A stretch of DNA of 64,000 bases from Vidua macroura (Eukaryota > Chordata > Aves > Passeriformes > Viduidae). The stretch is taken from contig NC_071579.1 in the NCBI RefSeq assembly GCF_024509145.1, forward strand, positions 3,038,001 to 3,102,000. Direction: 5' to 3'. The position numbers and the translations under genes were made by a program. Below, piece after piece: positions 25,946-38,584 of the stretch (positions within the stretch are counted from its first letter, which is position 1; each line of letters begins with the position of its first letter). The notes under the pieces were generated by a model, which was not told the DNA's origin, did no database searches, and was given only the letters and a program-made list of their open reading frames with translations.

Positions 25946-26212
25946 GGCCAGTCGATGAGCTTCTTGGCGTATTTCCTGACTATGTTCTCTTCCCCGAAGA
26001 GGAAGAGCGATCTGTTGACGGTGAAGCAGTTCTGCCGGACGGGGATGGGGTTGTACAGAGCCATAGTCCGGGCTCTCTGCGCTTTGGTTTGCTTGAAGGC
26101 TCCCGGGCTCCCTCCGGCAGGGGCAGGAGCTCCTTGCCGGCTCCGGTTCTGGTCGGAGCCCCCATCTCCGGAGCCCAGCCTGCCGGCCACTGCCTCCCCA
26201 AAGCGAGCCATC
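25946..26212 (-). CDS. CACNA1E: CACNA1E canonical first coding exon (cytoplasmic N-terminus, residues 1-89)
   Basis: The start codon is at 26211-26209 and opens MARFGEAVAG, the characteristic alpha-1E (R-type, Cav2.3) N-terminus. It is followed by the Cav2-family block QRARTMALYNPIPVRQNCFT (about residues 45-64) and ends KKLIDW plus two bases of a proline codon. The segment is cytoplasmic and precedes segment S1 of domain I. The 266 coding bases leave phase 2, which exon 2 at 17574 restores to WPPFEYM. The 5' splice site reads ATATCCTTTC from 25945 downwards, the minor-spliceosome AT-AC type. Directly upstream, the minus strand reads TGTGTTTTCTTCCAG then GATG, a strong 3' splice site. The exon can therefore be an internal exon as well as the first exon of a transcript from the surrounding CpG island. 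CACNA1B and CACNA1A share the core block, but the MARFGEAV start and the exon 5-6 loop favour CACNA1E. Confidence 0.96.
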
Positions 26213-26262
26213 CTGGAAGAAAACACACAGGTGAGCCAAAGCAGCAGCACCGAGGCGGCGGA

Positions 26263-26291
26263 GGGGGGGGGGGGGGGGGGGGGGCGGGGGG
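26263..26291. repeat. Poly-G/poly-C tract 52 bases before the canonical start codon
   Basis: Twenty-two consecutive G on the plus strand (26263-26284) are followed, after one C, by six more G. On the gene strand this is a C tract 51-72 bases before the ATG and before the candidate 3' splice site. It may fold as a G-quadruplex or i-motif, and is a likely site of length polymorphism and assembly error. Confidence 0.9.
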
Positions 26292-29200
26292 TAGGAAAGA
26301 AGAGGGAGGGGGTTGCGGGGCGCAGTCCCAACCACAGCCCCCTCCTCCTCTCCGGGTGATGCTCAGCTCCGTCTCTCCTCCATCCCTTCGGGGGAGCGGG
26401 GACCCGCGTGGAGGAGAGGCGGCAGCGTGCGGCACCGGCACGGCACGGGGGGCAGCCGAGAACGGCCCCCCGAGAACGGCCAGCCGGGCGGGCAGCGAGC
26501 CCTCCTCCTCCGTGCCCGGCGGAGGCCGCAGCCACTCAGTCCCTAAGCACCTTCCCCCACGAAGCAAGGGGTTAAACCCAGCCACATCCTCCCTACCGCT
26601 CTGCTTGCGAGCCCAAACCAGCGCCTTTTAACCCCCCAGCCCCGCCGCAAGGCGAGCAGAGAGCTCGGGAAGGGCAAGGAGCCGAGTCCTTGCAGCCACC
26701 CCCCGGCAAAGGAAGACACAATTCGGAACAGCACCCAGCGCAGCAGCCGCGGCCGGGGGAACAGGTTGCAGCGTGGTCCAGCCTAGTTGGAGCCAAGTGT
26801 CCAACTCCTTCCTCCCGACTCCATCTTCAGCATCCTGCGGGAGCCCGGCCACCCGTCTGCCGGCTCGCAGGGGCAGCGGGCAGGGGCGGAGGGCTGAGCC
26901 CCCGGGCGGGCACCGGCGGTGGGCAGGGATGCCCAGCCCTTCGCTGCCAGGGCAGGAGCACGCAAGGCGGCGTCGGCTTCCCGCAGGAGCCGGGCCACAA
27001 AATTAAAGGCTGCCGCGCCTCTGCAGCTCGGGGACAGCTCGCTTTAATGAAGTCAGTGGCAACACAGGCGCACACCAGCGCGCACACACGCGCAACACGC
27101 CCGGCTCGCTCCCTCGCTCCATCCAGCGCGTTCTTTTGGCAAGCACGGGAGCTGCCGCAAAGGAAAATCAGAGGCGAGGGGTGGGTCTGAAGGGAACAAA
27201 GGCAATGGGGGAGCCCCCACCCTGCCAGAAGCGCGCACACACTCCCTTCCCCCCCCCCGCCCTGGCTGCAGAGGGCTTTCCAGCACACGGGCGCTCCTAG
27301 GTGAGTGGCTAAATTGGGGAGCAGGGGAGGGGGCTCCCCGTCCTGCATCTCCCCCACCCCACCTCAGCCCGCGCCGAGCATCTCTCCCTGGCCACACGCA
27401 TCATCCTCCCCCCATCCCTGGGACACTTCGAGGATCCCGGCTCCCCGCCGGAGCCGCCCGATGCCAGCGGGTGCCCGGGGAGTGCCCTCCTGCTCACTCG
27501 CATGCAGATGAGCCTCCACACCTCGGTATTTTCCTCCTTTTGACACACGATGTTGTCTGGTAGAAACAGCGGCTCATCCAAGAGGTGTAAACAAGCCGGG
27601 CTGGATGTGCTCCTGCAGGAGCTTCCGTGGGGCTGGGGGGTGTCTCTGACCCTGCTCCCCCCTCCAGGCACCTCACGAAAGGGCAGGGGAGTGGGGACAC
27701 TGCTGATGCTTCAGTCACGTGTGTACCAAGGTCACCCAGGGCTCCCTGGGCTGGGCTGTACCCCCGTGGGGCACCCACCCACCTTTGGAGAACCCACCCT
27801 GCCCTCCTGGCACACACAGGGTACCCCCAGACCCCCAGGGATGTCCCCGAGTCCTCTTGGCACAGCAGGGCACAGCACACAACATGCCCTGAGAGCTGTT
27901 CACACGCAGGGTCCCCCACCCCTCCCACTGAACCCTGAGGCCACAGAGCTCCCCCGGGCCTGTGACACTGCTGCCTGCATTTCCCACAGCCGTGGCTCCA
28001 GCCAGCAGCACAAGACATCCAGCGTCCCTGTCATGCTCTTCCCTCGTCCACCCCACCAACCACCTGCTCTGCAAGCACAGTGGCTGCTGCCCTGTCCCTC
28101 ACACCTGCTGTGCGGCAGCCAGGACTGCTTGAGGCATCTCAATTTTTATAAATAAATAAATAAAGCTCCCAATCACATAAATCATTAACTCATTTGGGCA
28201 AGGGCTTCTCCTTCCATGCAGCCTGGCAACACCTGACCAGGGACTCCACAGGCACTACAGTGGCAGAAGGGCACAGGGCTCATTTTTTGGCCCAGGCTCT
28301 CCTGGGTGCACTGCCAGGAGCCCTTGGGCTGGATGGGTGAGAAAGAGGAAGGCCCAGATCCTCCTCAGCAAGATAACAGAGGAACGTTTGCCAAAAGGGT
28401 TGTGGGATCACTGCCCCAACCTCAGCCAGGCACCGAGAGCCCACCAGCTCTCCGTGACACCCAACCCTTCTTAATTCTCTCCTTCCAATGATCTTTATAA
28501 CCAAAGTGGGTTATCTGCAGGGTTTACAACAAGGCCCTGGTTGCCTCACTACCATCCTGCAGCACAGAGTGGAGCAGAGGCACTCAGATCCCTCCCAAAA
28601 AACATGTCCCAGGTCACCAGCCAGCCAGAGTGACCCTGGCTTTTCATTCTACTAACATGAGGTGAGGAGGTGGCCACAGCAGCTACCAGCTAATTAAAGT
28701 CCCTTCTTGCCTTCAGTCCAGGCAAGACACTGCCCTCAACGAATCAATTATTATTTGTGGCTCACTCCAACACCTCCTCCTCCTCCTCCCCACCACCAAC
28801 GCTGCTCTTCCCACCTTTCAGCCCTTTAAGCCACCGTTAATTAAGCCCGAGGCTGGGCCGATTGCCAGGAGCAGATCCTCAGCCTTGCAGAGCTCCTGCT
28901 CCTGCTCCCCTCAGCCCTCTCCCATCCCTGCCTGCACGGCAAGGCCTCACCCAGCCGAAATTCAGGCTCTGTGTGGTACCCAGAGCCCAAGGAGGATGGG
29001 GAGGGCTCACCCAGCACTGCCCCTGCATCCCCTGTCTGGCTCAGGGCAAGGGGCTGAGGGGGAGGAAAGCAGCCTTCTTCCTGCGTTCCCTGGAAGCAGG
29101 GATGCAGCCCTTACCTGGGCACTTTTGCTGGGGCTCTGGGCTGTCCCCTGAACCCAGAGCTGGCTCTCACCTCTGCTCTACATTCACTGCTGCAGAGCAG

Positions 29201-29569
29201 AGCTCGGGATGACCCTGCTGGGAGCCTCTCTCCTCTCAGACGGTGCTAAAGGATGGGATATTTATGAGAAAGCAGCTCCTTAAGAGAAGATTGAGAGCCA
29301 AAAGGAAATAAAAAAAAAAAAAAAAAAGTCTCTGGCTATGCCAAGAGATGCAGGCTCTGTTTCCCAGGATGTTTATTGCCATTCTCATCTTGACCCTCAC
29401 CCAGCACACTGGGATTTGTGAGTCAGGGAGAAGTGTGGCTGATGCCCACATGATTCAACATGGCACAGGGATTCAGAGCCAGCTCTGTGGGGCTGTTTGG
29501 GTTTTTGTCAGTGGAGGAAATGCGAGAAGACAGGGAACAGCAGGTGCCAGGACAGGAAGGTGCTCGGGA

Positions 29570-30025
29570 TGCGCTCAGTTCTACAGGGACAGGCTAACAC
29601 TCCTCCGGTCTCCAGCAAGCTCTGAGAAGGAGCAGCTGAGGGAGCTGAGGGGGGGGCTCAGCCTGCAGGAAAGGAGCCCCAGGGGTGACCTTATTGCTCC
29701 CGAAAGGAGGCTGCAGCAGGGTGAGGGTTGGTCTCTTCTGTTAGGCAACAAGTGACAGGACAAGAGGAAACAGCCTCAGGTCACACCAGGGGATGTTCAG
29801 GCTGGGTATTAGGAAAGGTGCCTTCTCCAAAAGCGTTGTCAAGCCTGGAAAAGGCAGCCCAGGGAAGTAGTGGAGTCACCAGCCCTAGAAGGATCTGAAA
29901 GATGTGCAGATGTGGCACTTGGGGACACGGCTGAGCGGTGGCCTCGGCAGTGCTGGGTTAATGGTTGGACTCGATGAGTTTAAAAGCCTTTTCCAACCTA
30001 AATGATCCCACAGTTCTGTGATTCT
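29570..30025 (+). mobile_element. CR1 LINE 3' end remnant
   Basis: Sense-strand CR1. A GGAGCAGCTGAGGGAGCTGA-like block, CTGGGTATTAGGAAAGGTGC, GTAGTGGAGTCACCAGCCCT and TTGGACTCGATGAGTTTAAA lead to the tail AATGATCCCACAGTTCTGTG. Confidence 0.88.
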
Positions 30026-30382
30026 CACACCAATACTGCCATTCAAGTCCCCTCCTTGCTCTTCCCGCACCTCTCCCAGCCACGCCACCACCCCAGCAGG
30101 GCCGGACATCACCGGGGACACGGGGCTGTCCCCTCCCGGGGATCCCGAGCGCCGGTGTCACATCCATCCCCCCCGGCGGGGCCGCTGCCGCCGCTCCAGC
30201 ATTGCCATCTAGTGGCAGCTGTCCCCTCCCTGGGCCACCCCAAGGCTCCCCCGGCCGGACCCTTCCCGAGGGATGCTCGAATCATCGGATCAGATGCGAA
30301 CCCCCCGCGCAGCTCCCGCATCCCTTTGCGCAGCCACCGGAGCACCCCGAAATCTCCTCTCTGTGCATTGCTGGGTGGAGGC

Positions 30383-30539
30383 ACCAAAAAAAAAACCAAA
30401 CCAAACCAAAACAAAAAACAAACCCCCCAAAAAAAACAAAAGAAAAACAAAACAAAACAAAAAACACCAAAAAAACCCGCAAAAAAAAAATCCAAAAAAC
30501 AAACAACACCCCCCCCCCCAAAAAAAAAAAAAAAAAAAG
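30383..30539 (+). repeat. A/C-rich low-complexity tract
   Basis: Only A and C with rare other bases: AAACC and AAAC units, a C run near 30510 and a closing A tract. It lies between two CR1 remnants. Confidence 0.92.
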
Positions 30540-30599
30540 GCAATAAAAAGCCCCAGAAAATAGTGCTAAAAGCAGCCTCTGCCAAACCTCGGGTTGCTC

Positions 30600-31037
30600 A
30601 GAAAGCCACAGCTGCTCCTCAGCTTGGAGGGAGCACCAGGAAGGGAAGAAGTCCCTGAGGAGAGGCTGAGAGTTGGGTGGGGTTGTTCCACCTGGAGAAG
30701 AGAAGGTTCCAGGGAGAGTTTAGAGCCCCTTCCAATGCCTAAAGGGAATCATGAGAGCTGGAAAAGACTTTGGACAAGGGCCTGGAATGGCAGGAGAAGG
30801 GGGAATGGTTTCAAGCAGGGGGCAGGATGAAACGGGACATTAGGAAGAGATTCTTGACTATGAGGATGGGAGACACAGGGACAGGTTGTCCAGAGAATCT
30901 GTGGCTGCCCTATCCCTGGAAATGTTCGAGGCCAGGTTGGATGGGGCTTGGAATAACCTGGTCTAGTGGGAGGTGTCCCTGCCCATGGCAGAGGGGTTGG
31001 AGAAAACAATCTTTAAAAACCTAGACCGTTCTATGAT
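30600..31037 (+). mobile_element. CR1 LINE 3' end remnant
   Basis: Sense-oriented. It shows TTAGAGCCCCTTCCA, GGGGGCAGGATGAAACGGGA, CATTAGGAAGAGATTC, GGGACAGGTTGTCCAGAGAA and the tail CCTAGACCGTTCTATGATGC. It is a second CR1 in the same direction, just beyond an A/C-rich tract. Confidence 0.87.
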
Positions 31038-32922
31038 GCTAATGCAGGCTCTGGAGAGGGAGGACAGGCTCCCCTTCCATGACTGATATCCCCAGGAGAT
31101 GTGATGGACTGCATTCATCTTAGAAAGTGGCTTTTGGCATCCTGATTTATTTTTTTTAAATATGGCTATGCTGAGATTAAAAAAATAAAATTAAAAAAAA
31201 AAAAAAAGGATCAAATGAGAACCATCTCCAGTGTGCTCTGGCCAAATTTCAAATTGGGACTGAGTAGCTGTGATTCAGAAGCATGTTTATAACCATGCAG
31301 GAATGCAAGATTTTTTCCAGGAACATTCATTCCATTACCTGCTGGATTAGGAGGAGGATGAGGATGTTCTCCCCACTTGCAAAGGAGAAAAGTCCTGCTG
31401 AGCCCAGCACCTCTGCAGCAGCAGGGACACAAAATCTCTGGGCTGGAACACTCCAGCCTCTGCCTGATGCTCGTCTGTGCAGATGCTGGCAGCTGTGGCA
31501 CAGGCCAGGACAGCCCTGCTAGCATTTCTTGTGCCAGCAAAGCCCTGCAGAGGCTCTGCAGCTCCTCACAGCAAGGCAGCTCTCACCAAACCAGGGCAAG
31601 TGTTTCCTCTCTGCTCCCACTTTTTTCCAACAACCTGACCAGGATGTGCCTTACCCAGCAGCCCTGACAGAGTTGGGCACCAACATCCTCACAAGCACCA
31701 GGACACATCCCCAACACCAGCCTAGAGGTGGAATTCGCAGGGTCAGCACTGGGATTTATCCACTGAGGGGTCAGAGGGCTGGGAGAGAAAGGAGAGCCAG
31801 CAAATCTCACACCAGGCTGTGAATTCTGCACTCCCTCACCCCACCCCGGGCTGCAGCAGCCACTCCAGGTGTCACACAGCAGCTGTGGCAGGAGAACTCG
31901 GCTGTGTGAGGCTGGAAGTGGAATTACGTGCATGCTGCCAGGAAACATCCCCACATTCACAGACACTGCTGCTTCCATCACCAGGACCCACGAGTCCAGT
32001 CTTGGCATCTTCAAAATCAATAGGAAACAATCTTGCAAAGCTCTCTTTTGCTGGCATAGGGGAATAATTCTCTGGGAAAGGAGAGTTTAGTGGCTGTATC
32101 TCACCCCAGGCAAGCTTTTGCAGGTGATGGACATACAGAAGAAGCAGTGCCAGAACAGCTCTCACCCAGGCTTCCCCCTGCAGCCCCTTCCAAGACCCCA
32201 GCTGCAGCACACCTGGCATTCCCACCCTGGGGACCCCGTTTCCTAACCTCTCTGCAAGAGTCTGCCCAAGACAATCCAGCCCAGAGCATCCCTGATCCCA
32301 CTTCTTAAAATGCTGGCCAGCTCCCAGCTGCTGAGCAAAACACAATGCAAAACTGGAGCAAAAAACCCACAACATCCCACCAGAATCCGTCGAGGCCCAC
32401 CAGCCTCCAGCAACCCTAGGGGTGAGAGGCCAGGGCTGATTAACCATGGCTTTTTGGAGAGCATCCATCCCTTCCCCTCCTCCCCTGCATGCAGATATTT
32501 CACACTGATCTGTGGTGACATCTTTCTGTGCAAGTAAAGAGGGAAAACATTAGTGGTTCTCTGATGTCATGACGCTTTTTTTTTTATTATTTTCTTAAAT
32601 ATTTTTTAAATATTTTTAGTGGTTTTAACTTGCATATTTGTAAATTTTTAAGTTTAGTCATTTAGTGTAGTTTTGGTATTTTGTTAAGCTAAAAACCAAA
32701 CATCTTAAAAACCTCGCAGTTAGAAGCTAAAAAGGTGTTACATTATTTTGAAAAATTAAATTTCTCTTAAAATACATCTTATAAATTAAGATTAAACTCA
32801 TTTAAGGGAGATGTGGCCCCACACTGCATGGCTGTGGGAGCGGGGCAGCTCACACAGCAGAGCCACCGATAAAGCAGAACGTTTTTGCATCTTGAATTAA
32901 AGGTGGATTTAGCAACCAAATC

Positions 32923-32990
32923 GTGGGATCACGGGATGGATTGGGTTGGGAGGGACCTTTAAAGGGCATCTAGTCCAATTCCCAGTCTTC
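32923..32990 (-). mobile_element. Short CR1 3' fragment
   Basis: ATCACGGGATGGATTGGGTT and GGGAGGGACCTTTAAAGGGC are the reverse of the terminal CR1 sequence. Only about 70 bases are kept. Confidence 0.7.
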
Positions 32991-35289
32991 AGCTAGACCT
33001 TTAAAAGATGGCAGGCTGGGAGAAGATTAAAGGACAGCAAAGGAACCTCCAGTCCTGGGCGCTTGTGGGGGGGACGCAGCAGAGATGTGCATCCAGCCCC
33101 AAACAACCCACAGGAGTGGATTTTGGTGCTCAGTCTCACTCTGTCCCCGTGAAGCTCAGTGCCTGCACCAACCCACGCCCCACAGGCTGCTCAGCACTTT
33201 GTACTCCCCAAAAACACCCAGCCAAAACCCAGAGCCACCTTTGTGGGTAGCCAGACAAGCTCAGGAGAGTTGCTGGCACCTTCAAGAAGAGGCAGGTGAG
33301 ACCCCATCACCCCAAAACCACTGAGAAAAGGGACAACATTGCAGGGATGCTTCCCCCAGCCGGACACTGTCCGCTCTCCCTTTTCCTACCCAAACACCCC
33401 GCTCCGAGAGCTCCTGGCAATGCAGAGCTCCTGGGGCTAACCCTGCCTTAGCCCAGGAGGCTTTGTGGCTCAACTGGAGGGCCCTAGAATAATCAGCCAT
33501 TAATAAATTGCCTGGAGTGCCCTGCTGCTTTATTTAGCTTTGCCAGCCCAGGCTCTAATTAGCATTTGCAGTCACATCCTGCCTGCTCTGGGCAGGCTGC
33601 AGCAATCCCCCCTCTCAGGAAACAGCTGTCCACCCTCCCCTCTTTGCCATCACATTAAAGAGAATTTCCATGCCTGCTTCCAGCCCCTAAATCCCTCCTG
33701 TCCCCTCAGCCAAAAGCTGTGGAGCATCCCAGGCTCACTCTGAGCAGGCTGGCAGGAGGGGAGATCACACTTCTCCAGCCTCCTCCGTCTCACACGGGTC
33801 CAGCTTTGGGCAAGGCACCTCCAGAGACGTCCCCTGGAGAAGATGCAATGGGGGGAAAATAGGGATATTTCAGAATGGCCCTGCCCAAAATATTGGGACT
33901 GAGCAGCATGGGTAAAGGGAGAGCAAAGAGATGAGGAAGGGATGGAGAGAGACCCGGGGGGATATTCCCCTTCTTGCCACCAAAGCTGCCAAACCTTACT
34001 TGTGTGTGGGAACAAGCTCAGAAAATACATCATCCCCAGAGCCATCCATAGACAGCCAACAGCAAAAAACTTATTTCTAGCCTGTCGAAGGGTTGGAGAG
34101 GGATTTCTAAAAGCATTTTTCCAACCACTGCACTACCCAAAGCAAAAGGAAGCCCCCAGCATCCTCATGACCCCTCTGGCACAGCAGTGTTTGCTCCTGC
34201 CAATGCCAGCAGGAGATTTTCTTCTCCTTTAGACCTCCTCTTCACCCCTCCAAGAGGCAGGCCCGTGCCTGAGGACCATCCAGTGCTTTCTCTGATCCTC
34301 TGCCCGCCCTGCAAGGCTCAAGTTGGATAAACACAGCAGAGCACCCACTGCCAGGGGGTGGCTGGGATGACAGAGGAGTGTCCTTCCTGCCTTCAGGCTG
34401 CAAATACTCCCTGCAATAAAAAGAAAGATGGACCAGAACTCCACCAACTCCATCTCCAACCTGATGAAGCCAAATTCACAGGCTCAGCTCTCTCCAAAGC
34501 AACCCTGCTAGCAAACAGGGGTGGCTTTGACAAAACCACGCTGTCAGGACAAGCGCCAGAAGACAGAGCTGTTGAAAATTTTTTTTCCCAGCAGGTCTAA
34601 ACTTGCACTGAGCAGCTGATGCTCAAGGCAGCCAGAGAAGCCCCATCCTTGGCGTGCAGCCAGGAAGGAGATGCTGCTTCCCTCTCCCAAACCTGTGAAA
34701 GAGAAAAGGCCAAGGAGCAAAACCTCTCCCTGAGAGCTCCTCGGTGCTGGGAGGTGTGAAAAAGCGTCCCCCTTGCTGCAGCGACAGGCAGGCAGCTCAG
34801 CAGCCCTGTGAAGGCAAACACCCCCAGCAGCCAAGGCTGAGCACGGCTCCCAAGATTCCTCAATGGGGAAAAAGTTCATTGAGGAATTTTTAGGTTTAAT
34901 TCCGCCCGAGAAAATGCAAGGGAAGGGAAGTTACAGCATATCAGGTGCTGTCTCACGAGTTGGGGAGGGGTGGGGGGAAAAGCAACCCCTGTGAGGCTCC
35001 TCTGGTGACAAATAAAGGAGTTGGGATTTGTAGCAGAGCTCGTGGAGATGAGGCAGGTTCCATCACAGCATCATCCACCGTGGTGGGGTGTTCTGAGCTT
35101 GCAGGAAAGCTCCTTCCCACCAAACAAGCTGGTTGGCATCATCCAGGGAAGATGGGATGACACCAGCTGGGATTCCAGGTGGGGTTTGGGAAGCATAATG
35201 TCCCACTGACCTCCTCCCCCACGGCTGGGATAAGCACCAGAACATTTGAAAGCTGCTTTAGTACAACTGCAGGGACCTTCCTGAAGCTT

Positions 35290-35505
35290 TACAGAATCAC
35301 GGAATGGTTTTGTTGTGCAAGGAACCTTAAAGATCATCCCATTCCAACCCCCTGCCATGGGCAGGGACACCTTCCACCAGACCACGCTGCTCCAAGCCCC
35401 ATCCAGCCTGCCTTTGGACACTTTCAGGGATGGACATCCACAGCTTCTCTGAGCAACCTGTGCCAGGGCCTCTCCACCCTCAGTCGAGAAAATGCCATTT
35501 TGGGA
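35290..35505 (-). mobile_element. CR1 LINE 3' fragment
   Basis: Reverse-oriented. It runs from ACAGAATCACGGAATGGTTT through CCTGCCATGGGCAGGGACAC and CCACGCTGCTCCAAGCCCCA to CTGAGCAACCTGTGCCAGGG. Confidence 0.88.
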
Positions 35506-36097
35506 GTGCCCAGTGAACCATCCTCTGTATTTTAAAATGGAAAACAATGAGTTAAATGAAAAATAAGTGATTGTTTGATCAAACTAGATACCTCCTGAGG
35601 TCCCTGAATTAATCTGTTACACTGTCATCCCTGAAACACAAACAGGGCGGGAAGGGCAAGGCAGGTACTACACCAAAGGAATGGAGAGTAGTAAATAACA
35701 TTAACCCTACAAACTGCAGAGGCTGGAAAATACCTCTGTCACAAACAGTAGCCAGCCTGCCACCAGAATCACACAGGGACAGGTGGGGACTGCCTGGGAG
35801 AGGGGAAGAGCTTGAATTGTTCCAGGGGAGGGAAAGGACGAGGATGCAAACGAGCAGGAAATAGCAGAAGTTTCGGTGCTGCACCGAATCACGCTCTGCC
35901 AGTGCAGGGAAGTGCTAAAAACCAGGGACTGCTGAAGCAGAGGGCTGTGCTGCCATCCAGAGGGACTTCAGAAGCCTGGAGGAACAGCAGAGGAGCAGCA
36001 TGGAGTTCAGCTGCACGGCAGACACCAAGCCCTGCACCTGGGGAAGAACGAACCTGTCCGTGCTACCTGGGAAGGGGCTGGGCAGGGAGAGCCCCAC

Positions 36098-36625
36098 AGA
36101 ATTCACAGAATTCCCAGCATGACCAGGTTGGATCACCGGGTCCAGCCCAGCCCCAACACTTCAACTAAACCCTGGCACCCAGTGCCACATCCAGGCTTTG
36201 TTAAACACACCCAGGGATGGTGACTCCACCACCTCCCCAGGCAGCCATTCCAGAACTTTATCACCCTTTCTGTGAAAAACTTCTTCCTAATTTCCAGCCT
36301 GTATTTCCCTTGGTGCAGCTTGAGGCTGTGTGCTCTGGTTCTGTCAGTGCTGCCTGGAGACAGAGCCCGACCCCACCTGAGCACAGCCACCTTCCAGGAG
36401 CTGTAGAGAGTGACAAGGTCACCTCTGAGTCTCCTTTTCCCCAGGCTGAGCACCCCCAGCTCCCTCAACCGTTCCTCACAGGGTTTGTGTTCCCAGCCCC
36501 TCTCCAGCCTCGTTGACTCCTCTGGATGTACTCAGGTGTCTCAAAGTCCTTCCCAAATTGAGGGGCCAAAACTGGACAGGGCACTCAGGGTGTGCCCTCA
36601 CCAGTGCTGAGTACAGGTACCAAGG
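36098..36625 (-). mobile_element. CR1 LINE remnant, longer reverse copy
   Basis: One of the longer CR1 copies here. It contains AACTTTATCACCCTTTCTGT, GAAAAACTTCTTCCTAATTT, GTGCAGCTTGAGGCTGTGTG and CCCAGCTCCCTCAACCGTTC, then extends to CAAATTGAGGGGCCAAAACT and the CAGTGCTGAGTACAGG region. This is reverse CR1 order reaching further 5' than its neighbours. Confidence 0.88.
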
Positions 36626-36954
36626 GACCCGGTGGCCACCAGCACTGTGCTCTTGAAAAAAAAGGGCCAGGATTCCCCTGGGGTGTGTCAGGCAAAGCCA
36701 GTGGGTCGAGGAGGTGGCCTGTCCCCTTCATTTAGCCTTGGTGACACATGCAGAGTGCTGTGCCCCACAGGACAGGAGACATTTAGCAACTCCAGCCAAG
36801 GTGCCTAAAGGACAGGAGCTGGGAGAGCTGGGGCTGCTCAGCCTGGCTGGAAGAGGCTCAGAAAGGATCTGATCCATGCACAGAGCACCTGACAGGGGAG
36901 GAAGAGGCAGAGCTCCTGTCTGCAGCACCCAGAGACTGGACTTGAGTCATGCCA

Positions 36955-37010
36955 GAGCTGCCCCAACCCTGTTTCCCAGCCCTCCCAAAGTCCTGGGGTC
37001 AAGACAACAG
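36955..37010 (+). repeat. Dispersed repeat, partner at 38529-38584
   Basis: GAGCTGCCCCAACCC, TTTCCCAG, CTCCCAAAG and CCTGGGGTCA occur in the same order at 38529-38584 with scattered changes. The second copy abuts the probable LTR at 38.6 kb, so both may belong to one element family. Confidence 0.6.
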
Positions 37011-37393
37011 GCACAAACTGCAATAAAGCAAATTCTGCCTGGACAGAGGAATAAACTTTTCCACTGTGAGGGCAACTAAACATTCGGGGGAGATACTCAA
37101 AACCCACTTGGACATGCTACTGGGAGGAGCTTGGAGGACTGTGGAGCCTGCTCCAGGTGACCCTGTCTGAGGTTCTTTGCCACTTCACTGCCCCACCATA
37201 ATTCTGTGTTTCTGAGCCACAGCCAGCCCCAGGCCAAGGGGGAAGCTCCTTCCAAAGGCTGGCTCCTGGAAAGCATGGACCACAGTTTGAACACTGCTAA
37301 CAAAGATTCCCAACACCTGCAGCTGAGATTGCAGTGAGGGAAGCAGGAGCTGCCAGGATGCAGTGGCAAAGCACAAGGCAGCAGATCCTGAGT

Positions 37394-37911
37394 GGAGGCA
37401 TCTCCTGGGAACCACCTTGTCCTTCCATGCTCAGCTCCTGAGGAGCTCCCTGGAACCACTTCTGAGCCTGCATTATTTCTGAATAAACTTAAGAACAATC
37501 AACCTTAACAGAAATCAATCTTAACAGAAAAATGCTCTTAATTAACTCAATGGAATAATAAAACATAACACTACAATGAAAATAAGAACATGAGAAATTT
37601 ACTGGAGAAACTAAAAAGGGTATAAAAAGCGTATTATGGTTTTAGGAGATTTGGGGTTGCTTGCACCAACTTGTGGCTTCATCAAAAACAAAGCAATCAT
37701 TGTGTTCTCTTTTGTCCATATTGGTCCATATTGGTCTAAAACTGTCTTTTTCCATTCCACATTTAATGATTTTGTTCTGCTGGCGGGACTCCTGTCTCCC
37801 CTCTCTGTAGAAATAATAAATAATGCCTCCTGGGAGGCATCTCCTGGGAGCCACCTTGTCCTTCCATGCTCATCTCCTGAGGAGCTCACTGGAGCCTCTT
37901 CTGAGCCTGCA
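37394..37911. repeat. LTR-like block bounded by a 78-base direct repeat
   Basis: Positions 37394-37471 and 37833-37911 are near-identical direct repeats; both contain GGAGGCATCTCCTGGGA, CACCTTGTCCTTCCATGCTC and TTCTGAGCCTGCA. The 360 bases between them hold a TATA-like GGTATAAAAAGCG near 37618 and AATAATAAATAATG near 37812, the arrangement of an LTR promoter and polyadenylation region. An identity as a rearranged retroviral LTR is likely but not proven. Confidence 0.5.
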
Positions 37912-38584
37912 CTGGCTCAGCCACACAGGAAGGCTCAGACCCTCCTCCACCCCTCTGGCAGCCCTCGGGAGGCTCTGCAGTCACTGGAATTAACTCAGGG
38001 AATTCCTGCAGGGTGTGCCAGAAACCCAGGCTTTGAGGAAATTCGGTGAAGGATGCTGCTATTTCCATGCTGTTGCCAGGATATTCAGTGGAACTCGAGT
38101 TCACACCAGGTCAGAAAAACAAACTCCTCCCCAGGATGCAAACCTTGATCCGCACTAAAGGGAAGCAGGGAGAGCACAGGGAGGTTCAGGGCAGGCACCT
38201 TTTGGAGAGATGTTTCTCTGCTGTTCCGGGTAAGGTACCATGACAAAAACCATGTTTCAGTGCACCCACTGCCAGGTTTAGCACATTCACAGTCCTTTTC
38301 ACTGCCTGCACTGCTCCTCATGCAGGGTACAACATAAGCAGGCAGAGGCACATTAACAAAGAGACACTCGTTAGGCTCAGAGAGGTTAATTGCTTTGCAG
38401 GGGGCTGTAGAAGACTTGGAAGCATGGGTGGATCTACAGGAAGGATCCTCCCAGGTTCGTAATTCACAGCATCACCTGCCACTGAGATCTCAGGGCTTTG
38501 ACCTGCAGAGCCCCCAGAGCTCCTGCCTGAGCTGCCCCAACCCCATTTCCCAGCACTCCCAAAGCCCTGGGGTCATGGCAACAG

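Larger units (their letters stand above)
25850..27480. promoter_or_regulatory. CpG island covering the canonical CACNA1E start
   Basis: CpG dinucleotides are frequent from just right of 25850 to about 27480 (for example around 26400-26530 and 27010-27130), in contrast to CpG-poor flanks. The island spans the start codon at 26211 and the sequence upstream on the minus strand, the usual place for a TATA-less neuronal promoter. I see no clear TATA box. Limits are by eye. Confidence 0.7.

Noticed and set aside
26220..26240. Plus-strand donor-like ACACAG-GTGAGC opposite the start exon
   Set aside because: There is no supporting coding frame on the plus strand; it is a chance feature of the acceptor region of the real gene.
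25861..26631. Plus-strand open frame of 256 codons over the start exon
   Set aside because: It is an antisense shadow of the CpG island and the real exon, broken into a poly-Gly stretch by the G tract.
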